Shown here one piece after another: positions 58,868 through 64,000 of a DNA stretch of 64,000 nt. The stretch spans positions 1-64,000 of the forward strand of contig DIJC01000020.1 in assembly GCA_002421005.1 (NCBI GenBank), in the 5' to 3' direction. Each line of letters starts with the position of its first letter. Positions within the stretch are counted from its first letter, which is position 1. A model generated the notes under the pieces. The model was given only the letters and a program-made list of their open reading frames with translations, was not told the DNA's origin and did not search any database. A program made the translations under genes and the position numbers. The DNA is from Enterobacteriaceae bacterium UBA5654 (GTDB lineage: Bacteria > Pseudomonadota > Gammaproteobacteria > Enterobacterales > Enterobacteriaceae).

Positions 58868-60286
58868 TCATTTTTTCAACAGGGCATTGCCCGTATCAGA
58901 TGGCATACGTAAACACATCACGGCGCTCAGCAGGGCAAGTAACGCCAGTAGCAGCCAGGTCCACAGCAGGCTGTCAGCCGTGGTTTCGCCGGGCAGATCG
59001 CTGAAAAAGCGCAGCAGCAGTGCCGCCAGCGCCACACCGAGCGCCGTCGTCAGATTCTGGATAGATAAAAAGAAGCTGGTCGCCGAGGCCAGCTGCGGCT
59101 TTTTGACGTCGGCATAGGCCAGCGTGCCGAAGGCGTTCATCTGCAATGAGCGCGCCCAGCCAAAACCAAAAAGCGCCAGAACATAAACCACCACTGCATC
59201 CTGCGGATGGAGAACGCCCGCCAGCGCCAGGCAAAGGGTTGCCAGCAGGCCGTGCAGCGCCAGACCGTTACGGTAGCCCAGCCTGCGCAGCAGACGGGTG
59301 CTGAAAAATTTCATGCACAGTCCTCCGGCAGCGGGGATCAGCACCACCATCCCGGCGTACAGCGGACTGTAGCCATACCCTTTCTGCAGCGTCACCGGCA
59401 GCAGAAACGGCAGCCCGCCAACCGCAATACGAAATATCGACCCGCTCAGCATCGAGGCGCGAAAGCTGTAAAGCTTCAGCAGCGACAGGTTGAGCACCGG
59501 GGAACTGACCCGCGTGGCGTGAAGCCGATAGCCGATCATAAACAGCAATCCGGCAGCAATGGCGATGCCCACGCTTAGCGGCTCATGCTGCGCTTCACCG
59601 AGCGCGATCAATCCGTAAATCAGGCAGGAGAAGCCCAGCCCGGTCAGGAGCGAGCCGGTTTTATCCAGCCGGACCTCACGATCCCCGGCCGTGGCGGGTA
59701 AAAAGCGCCATATCAGCGCCAGAGAGAGTAAACACAGCGGCACGTTCACCCAGAAGATCCAGCGCCAGTTGAGCCAGGTGACAATCACCCCGCCGAGAAA
59801 CGGGCCAATCACCGGGGCAATCATGGCGAGTAAAATCACCAGCGCCATGGCCTCGACCAGTTCATGCCGGGCCGCCGAGCGCAGGACGATGAGCCGTCCG
59901 ACCGGTGCCATCAGCGCGCCAGCCAGACCCTGAACAAAGCGCAGCACAATCAGCAACTGCGCATCGTTAGCAAAGCCACAGGCGACAGAAGCCAGCATAA
60001 ACGCAGCGATAGCCAGTGAAAACAGCGCCTTATCACCGTAGCGTTCGGCCAGCTTGCCGCTGACCGGGATCAGCACCGTCAGCCCCAGCAGATAGGCGGT
60101 GATGGTTGCGCTCAGGGTAATCACGTCGCTGCCAAGACCGATCGCCATATCGGGCAGGGCAGGCGCAACGATCGACGAATCGAGTTGCTCAATAAAAAAA
60201 ACCGCCGAGATGATCCACGCCACCCGGCGCGTTGCCGGAGAGAGCGGCGGCGACACGCGCTCTTCCGACGCGCTGACCGTCGTCAT
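58868..60286 (-). CDS. MFS transporter, DHA2-type drug/metabolite exporter
   Basis: A 472-residue, 14-helix major-facilitator protein. LDSSIVAPALPDMAIGL in the first helix is the DHA2 signature (motif D1), and LAERYGDKALFSLAI the loop 2-3 motif. It resembles HsrA/MdtD-type exporters. Its ATG overlaps the TGA of the ATPase gene (ATGA), so it is translated with the sulfonate ABC transporter. Export of a toxic by-product such as an aldehyde or sulfite is one possible use. Confidence 0.85.
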   Translation of the reverse strand: MTTVSASEERVSPPLSPATRRVAWIISAVFFIEQLDSSIVAPALPDMAIGLGSDVITLSATITAYLLGLTVLIPVSGKLAERYGDKALFSLAIAAFMLASVACGFANDAQLLIVLRFVQGLAGALMAPVGRLIVLRSAARHELVEAMALVILLAMIAPVIGPFLGGVIVTWLNWRWIFWVNVPLCLLSLALIWRFLPATAGDREVRLDKTGSLLTGLGFSCLIYGLIALGEAQHEPLSVGIAIAAGLLFMIGYRLHATRVSSPVLNLSLLKLYSFRASMLSGSIFRIAVGGLPFLLPVTLQKGYGYSPLYAGMVVLIPAAGGLCMKFFSTRLLRRLGYRNGLALHGLLATLCLALAGVLHPQDAVVVYVLALFGFGWARSLQMNAFGTLAYADVKKPQLASATSFFLSIQNLTTALGVALAALLLRFFSDLPGETTADSLLWTWLLLALLALLSAVMCLRMPSDTGNALLKK

Positions 60287-61068
60287 TGCGCCTCCTCAGT
60301 GGTCGTCTCCTGGCCTGCAATCAGACGGCGCAGATCCTGTTTCACCTGGCGCTGAAGATCAGGGCCGCCTTCCCACTGCGGACGGGTAAAGATCCCCACC
60401 ACTTTGCCAGGCCGATCCAGCACCAAGATCCGGTCAGAGACTTCCAGCGCTTCATCCAGCGAATGGGTGATCTGATACACCGTCTGGCCTCGCGCGCGGG
60501 CAATCTGTTTGAAATCATGACGTAGCGCGCTGGCGGTCACTTCATCAAGATGACCAAAGGCTTCATCCGCAATCAAAATATCCGGTTCGGTGATTAACGC
60601 CCGGGCAAAGGCGACCCGCTGGCGCATACCGCCGGAAAGCTGATGCGGAAAGGCATTTTCATATCCGGCAAGGCCAACTCTGGCGAGCAACTCCGTCGCG
60701 CTGGCAAAGGTTGCGCGGTTGCGGGTACGCAAGATTTCCAGCGGCATCAGCACGTTATCTATTGCGCTACGCCACGGCAGCAGTCGGTCGCTCTGAAAGA
60801 CGCAGCCGATACGCCCGCGCAGGCGCTGAAAATCCTGATACGGATCGACACCCAGCACCCGCACGCTGCCAGAAGAGGCGGGCAGTAAGCCCAGCAACAG
60901 GTTGACGCTGGTGGATTTGCCGCAGCCGGTGCGGCCCACCACGCAAATATGCTCGCCTGTACGGATACTGAAATGCAGATCGGTGATGGCCGTCGTTCCG
61001 TTCGCTTCGCCGCTGCGCGCAAAGTGGCGCGCGACGTGCGAGAACGTGATAGCCGGTTCAGTTGACAT
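60283..61068 (-). CDS. ABC transporter ATPase, TauB/SsuB type
   Basis: A 261-residue ATPase with Walker A GRTGCGKST, Q-loop VFQSDRLLPW, signature LSGGMRQRVAFARAL, Walker B ILIADEAFGHLDE and switch His in QITHSLDEAL. It belongs to the nitrate/sulfonate/taurine importer group. I place the start at the ATG of MSTEPAITF; it overlaps the permease end by 11 bp. It energises the importer made by the two upstream genes. Confidence 0.9.
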   Translation of the reverse strand: MSTEPAITFSHVARHFARSGEANGTTAITDLHFSIRTGEHICVVGRTGCGKSTSVNLLLGLLPASSGSVRVLGVDPYQDFQRLRGRIGCVFQSDRLLPWRSAIDNVLMPLEILRTRNRATFASATELLARVGLAGYENAFPHQLSGGMRQRVAFARALITEPDILIADEAFGHLDEVTASALRHDFKQIARARGQTVYQITHSLDEALEVSDRILVLDRPGKVVGIFTRPQWEGGPDLQRQVKQDLRRLIAGQETTTEEAQ

Positions 61069-61891
61069 GATCGCGTACTCCATCGCCATGACGATAAAAA
61101 AGATAGTGGCGTTCAGCGAGGCTTATCACCGCGTTACTGACAATCACGAACAGAACCAGCACCGCCGTCCAGGCAATCGTCTGATCCATGCGGAACATCT
61201 CCTGTGACACCCGCAGCTCATGACCAATCCCGGTAATGCCACCCAGCAGTTCCGCCATAATGGTAACGCGGGTGGCATTGCCAATATTGATACGCCAGCC
61301 GGTCAGCAGCGCGGGCAATATGGCAGGCCACCACAAAATACGCGCTTTCTGCCATGCGGAGGGGCGCAGGGAATGCACCAGCTCGACCCAGTCGCGCGGA
61401 ATACTGCGCAGCGCATCGCGCGACTGATAAAAGAACGTGGGCAGGGCGGAAGTGATAACCACGAAAGCAATTCGCGCCTCGCTGTCGGCAAACCAGATAA
61501 TGGCAAACAGCACCCAGCACAAGGCGGGAATGCCCTGCTTAAGCTCGATCAGCGGCAGCAGAAAGCGCTCGATATGCACATTCCATGCGGCGAGCAGTCC
61601 CAGCAGGGAAGAGATGACAAACGATCCGGCAAGATACAGCAGAATGCGTGCGTAGGTCGTCCCGACGGAAGACCAGCCTTCCGGGCTGGAAAGCAGGGTG
61701 ACGATATTGGTGAAGATCTGCGTCAGCGACGGGAAAAACATCGGCGTGGAGTAGTGCGATCCCCACATCCAGCCTCCCAGCAGTACGGCAATCGCCAGCG
61801 CACCTTCCCAGGGGAGGCGGCGGGTTTTTCGTCTGCCCGCCCGCTTCTCGCGGGCGGTGATTTTCACAGAGTGATTCGATATCTGGCTCAC
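61058..61891 (-). CDS. ABC transporter permease, TauC/SsuC type
   Basis: A 277-residue inner-membrane protein with six predicted helices. The EAA-like coupling loop is DALRSIPRDWVELVHSLRPSAWQKARILWWPAILPALLTG with Gly-rich contact to the ATPase. An arginine-rich N-terminus (ITAREKRAGRRKTRRLPWEG) faces the cytoplasm. It lies 17 bp after the binding-protein gene and overlaps the ATPase gene. It forms the channel of a sulfonate-type importer. Confidence 0.9.
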   Translation of the reverse strand: MSQISNHSVKITAREKRAGRRKTRRLPWEGALAIAVLLGGWMWGSHYSTPMFFPSLTQIFTNIVTLLSSPEGWSSVGTTYARILLYLAGSFVISSLLGLLAAWNVHIERFLLPLIELKQGIPALCWVLFAIIWFADSEARIAFVVITSALPTFFYQSRDALRSIPRDWVELVHSLRPSAWQKARILWWPAILPALLTGWRINIGNATRVTIMAELLGGITGIGHELRVSQEMFRMDQTIAWTAVLVLFVIVSNAVISLAERHYLFYRHGDGVRDHVN

Positions 61892-61908
61892 AGGCTTTTG
61901 CTCGCGCG

Positions 61909-62925
61909 TTAAGGGGCAACGTTAAAATCGGGCACCAGAGACTTCAGTTCCTCATCCGTCAGCGGACGGGGCAGGAGTTTTGCTTCCGGCAGCAGCTTCT
62001 GGGTCAGCAGGGCGATGGTCTGACGGTGCGGTGCCAGTGGTTCGATGCGAATAAGATTGCGATAGCGGCGCAGCACTTGTTCCATCGCCGGGACATCCAG
62101 CTTCGCGTCTTTTGCCACCAGCTTCGCGGCCTCTTCAGGATGCGCGGCAATGAACTCCGCCGCCTCGCGGTTGGCGCTGTAAAAACGACGTGCCAGATCC
62201 TGGTTTTCCGGCTTAGCGATCCACGCTTGTGAAACCCCGGTCGTCACCTGCGGAACAAAATCAGTGCCGGAAATCTTCTTCCACAGCGCCTGGTTAAAGA
62301 CCGCAATGGTGTGATATTCACCGTGGCTTTGCTGCACCGCGGCCGCGCCTTCAATCGGATTCACCAGTAGCGCATCGACCCGGTTAAGCTGTAGCTCGGC
62401 GAGAAAAGCCGCCCCGCGCACGCTGGAGGATTTGACGGTTATTTTCTGCATATCCAGTCCCTGCTGTTCAAAAAACCATTTGGATAATGCCCAGCCGCCG
62501 GAAATGGTATCCGTCAGCAACGTCTTACCCTGTAAATCATTAAGGGTTTTAATCGCCGGATCTTTCACCACGATATCCGATTCAAAATTAAATACGTTCC
62601 ACAGCAGCGCGATATCGGCGCCCTGTTGTTTAAAACGGGATACCGCAGGAATAGCGGCGCAGTAGCAGAACGGATCTTTACCGGTGGCGAAATCGGTATA
62701 GGCGACATTAGACGGCTTCTGGGTCACGTTCAGTTTGAAACCGTGCTTTTTATCCAGCGCCAGCTGCTGAATTAACGCCGGGATCCAGACGCTTTGCGAC
62801 GGCGCGGCAAATACGGTGATATTTAATTCCGGCACCGTTTCGGCTTTTACGCCGGACGCCAGAAAAGTCATCAGCAGCAGGGCGGAAACCACGCCGCGAA
62901 ATAAATTTTTAAAGTAATTCATCAT
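61909..62925 (-). CDS. Periplasmic substrate-binding protein, SsuA/TauA-like
   Basis: A 338-residue binding protein of the NMT1/ABC-type nitrate-sulfonate-taurine family. A signal peptide (MNYFKNLFRGVVSALLLMTFLASGVKA) precedes ELNITVFAAPSQSVWIPALIQQLALDKKHGF. ATGKDPFCYCAAIPAVSRF near residue 80 is an unusual cysteine pair in the ligand region. It presents the organosulfur substrate to the permease encoded next. The exact ligand is unknown. Confidence 0.88.
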   Translation of the reverse strand: MMNYFKNLFRGVVSALLLMTFLASGVKAETVPELNITVFAAPSQSVWIPALIQQLALDKKHGFKLNVTQKPSNVAYTDFATGKDPFCYCAAIPAVSRFKQQGADIALLWNVFNFESDIVVKDPAIKTLNDLQGKTLLTDTISGGWALSKWFFEQQGLDMQKITVKSSSVRGAAFLAELQLNRVDALLVNPIEGAAAVQQSHGEYHTIAVFNQALWKKISGTDFVPQVTTGVSQAWIAKPENQDLARRFYSANREAAEFIAAHPEEAAKLVAKDAKLDVPAMEQVLRRYRNLIRIEPLAPHRQTIALLTQKLLPEAKLLPRPLTDEELKSLVPDFNVAP

Positions 62926-62938
62926 TATTATCCGCTAC

Positions 62939-63859
62939 TTAATCGATAACCGCACGGTGGAGGACGCGCTCCTGCCCACCGTAATTAAATACGCCCCGGT
63001 GATGAACAATCCGGTTATCCCAAATTAGCGTGGCTCCGTCCTGCCAGTAGTACTGGGCCAGCACTTCCGGCGAGCGTAAATATTCAAAAACGATATGCAG
63101 AACATGATCGCTGACAATGCGCGGCAGGCCGAGAACGCGCTGCGCATACAGTTCACAGGGAAAAAGCTGTTTTACCCCGGTTTCAGGATGAACCCGCACC
63201 AGCGGCACCTGTAACGGCGGCGTTTTCTGCCGGGCCTCAAATAACAGTTCCGCTTCAGGATACGACATGGAAATTAAGCCCATCTGGTCACCGTTATTAA
63301 TGATATTCAGGGTATCAAGCCAGGCCGCCAGCGTTGGGTCCAGAAGACGGTAGGCGGCAGTGGCATCGGTAAAAATAGTTTCACCGCCAAAACCCGGTGC
63401 TTTTACTGCATGTAGCGCGGTGAATTTTTGCGGATTAGGGCGATAAGCCTGATCGATGTGCCAGATATAATTGGTGCGCGTTTTTTTACGCGAAGAGTCG
63501 ATAGCGTTCATTTCACCGGAACCGGTGCGCGGAGCCTGCGGATTACCGGCAAAACGCGGTGAACCAAACAGATGTGAAAAGTGCTCAAAGGTACTGGCAT
63601 TGACTGAGCCGGGAACGAACGATAAAAAGCCATATTTCAGCAGCGCCTGATAGAGAAATTCGCGCACGGCGTCAGAAACCTGTTCGCCTTCATTTAGCTG
63701 AAAACCTTCAACTATCCCTCCCACTACCGGCGTAAACGGGCGAATACGAATATCCTGGAAAACCTCCGGCTCCCGACGAAATGTTTGCGGATCAAGAACC
63801 GGCGGCTGATTAAATTCAGGGTCGAGCGGTTGATGCAAATGAATAAGATCAGAACTCAT
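62939..63859 (-). CDS. TauD/TfdA-family alpha-ketoglutarate-dependent dioxygenase
   Basis: A 306-residue Fe(II)/2-oxoglutarate oxygenase. The 2-His-1-carboxylate site is visible as WHIDQAYR (His-x-Asp) and, far downstream, IVHHRGVFN; Arg in ERVLHRAVI binds 2-oxoglutarate. It would oxidise the carbon next to a sulfonate or sulfate ester and release sulfite or sulfate. It is the first gene of the operon, 14 bp before the binding protein. The ATG at 63859 has AGGTG upstream; the GTG nine bases earlier is less likely. Control by CysB/Cbl is expected but no site could be fixed. Confidence 0.87.
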   Translation of the reverse strand: MSSDLIHLHQPLDPEFNQPPVLDPQTFRREPEVFQDIRIRPFTPVVGGIVEGFQLNEGEQVSDAVREFLYQALLKYGFLSFVPGSVNASTFEHFSHLFGSPRFAGNPQAPRTGSGEMNAIDSSRKKTRTNYIWHIDQAYRPNPQKFTALHAVKAPGFGGETIFTDATAAYRLLDPTLAAWLDTLNIINNGDQMGLISMSYPEAELLFEARQKTPPLQVPLVRVHPETGVKQLFPCELYAQRVLGLPRIVSDHVLHIVFEYLRSPEVLAQYYWQDGATLIWDNRIVHHRGVFNYGGQERVLHRAVID

Positions 63860-64000
63860 TGAAAACACCTGTCATATAGTGAGCCTGATATATTCAGGAA
63901 ATTGAATAACCATTTAGCTCAGATGGAATGTGTTTTCTCAACCTACAGGCTAAGGTTAAAAAATATAAATATATATAAATAGAATGTTAATGCGGTTATC

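Overview
The window is chromosomal DNA from a member of the Enterobacteriaceae. Its backbone follows the Escherichia coli gene order from the end of the rrnH ribosomal operon (tail of a tRNA-Asp at base 1) through yafC-yafD-yafE, mltD, gloB, yafS, rnhA/dnaQ, aspV, yafV, fadE, gmhA, yafJ, dpaA, dinB, pepD, gpt, frsA, crl, phoE, proBA and thrW. Protein similarity to E. coli is high, but there are local differences: dkgB is missing between the tRNA-Asp and yafC, a PucG/HpxJ-like aminotransferase follows aspV, and yafNOP are missing after dinB. The genus (Enterobacter, Citrobacter, Kosakonia or a relative) is not resolved.

From 23.7 to about 50.3 kb the 3' end of thrW is the anchor for a tandem array of integrated elements. 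Element 1 (23738-40541) looks like an integrative mobilizable element. It has a tyrosine integrase with paired TGGGGGTAT arm-type repeats at both ends, AlpA, a truncated H-NS-like protein, a RepL-like initiator preceded by four 21-bp iterons, a MobQ relaxase with an oriT-like hairpin, and a TraC/TraD-like pair. Its cargo is largely defence-like: a complete retron (promoter, msr-msd RNA, terminator, NDT-like effector, reverse transcriptase), an AbiGi-family gene, and an XRE regulator leading three overlapping unknown genes, the last carrying a PD-(D/E)XK nuclease signature.

Element 2 (40526-45727) is a decayed P4-type satellite: an integrase with one nonsense codon, a P2/P4-like cos sequence and a psu gene with one nonsense codon. 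Between int and cos/psu, the known P4 hotspot for antiviral genes, lie two intact convergent genes: a DUF4238 protein and a LA2681-type HEPN protein with an intact RX4H motif. These two, and the three-gene nuclease operon, are the best candidates for an undescribed system. Element 3 begins with another att copy and a 5' integrase remnant. It is followed by an orphan RNase A-like (CdiA-CT/Rhs type) toxin-immunity pair bracketed by identical terminator repeats, GGTGAAC repeats that recall the P4 origin, and an orphan beta-helix protein.

Right of the islands (50.4-63.9 kb) the sequence returns to metabolic DNA. First come a Nuc-type phospholipase D nuclease and a small Cys-rich secreted protein. 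Next is an IclR regulator facing a five-gene sugar-acid operon (MFS transporter, enolase-superfamily dehydratase, DHDPS-family aldolase, DgoK, DgoA), then zinT with a Zur box. Last is a six-gene minus-strand operon for an organosulfur compound: TauD-like dioxygenase, binding protein, permease, ATPase, DHA2 exporter and rhodanese.
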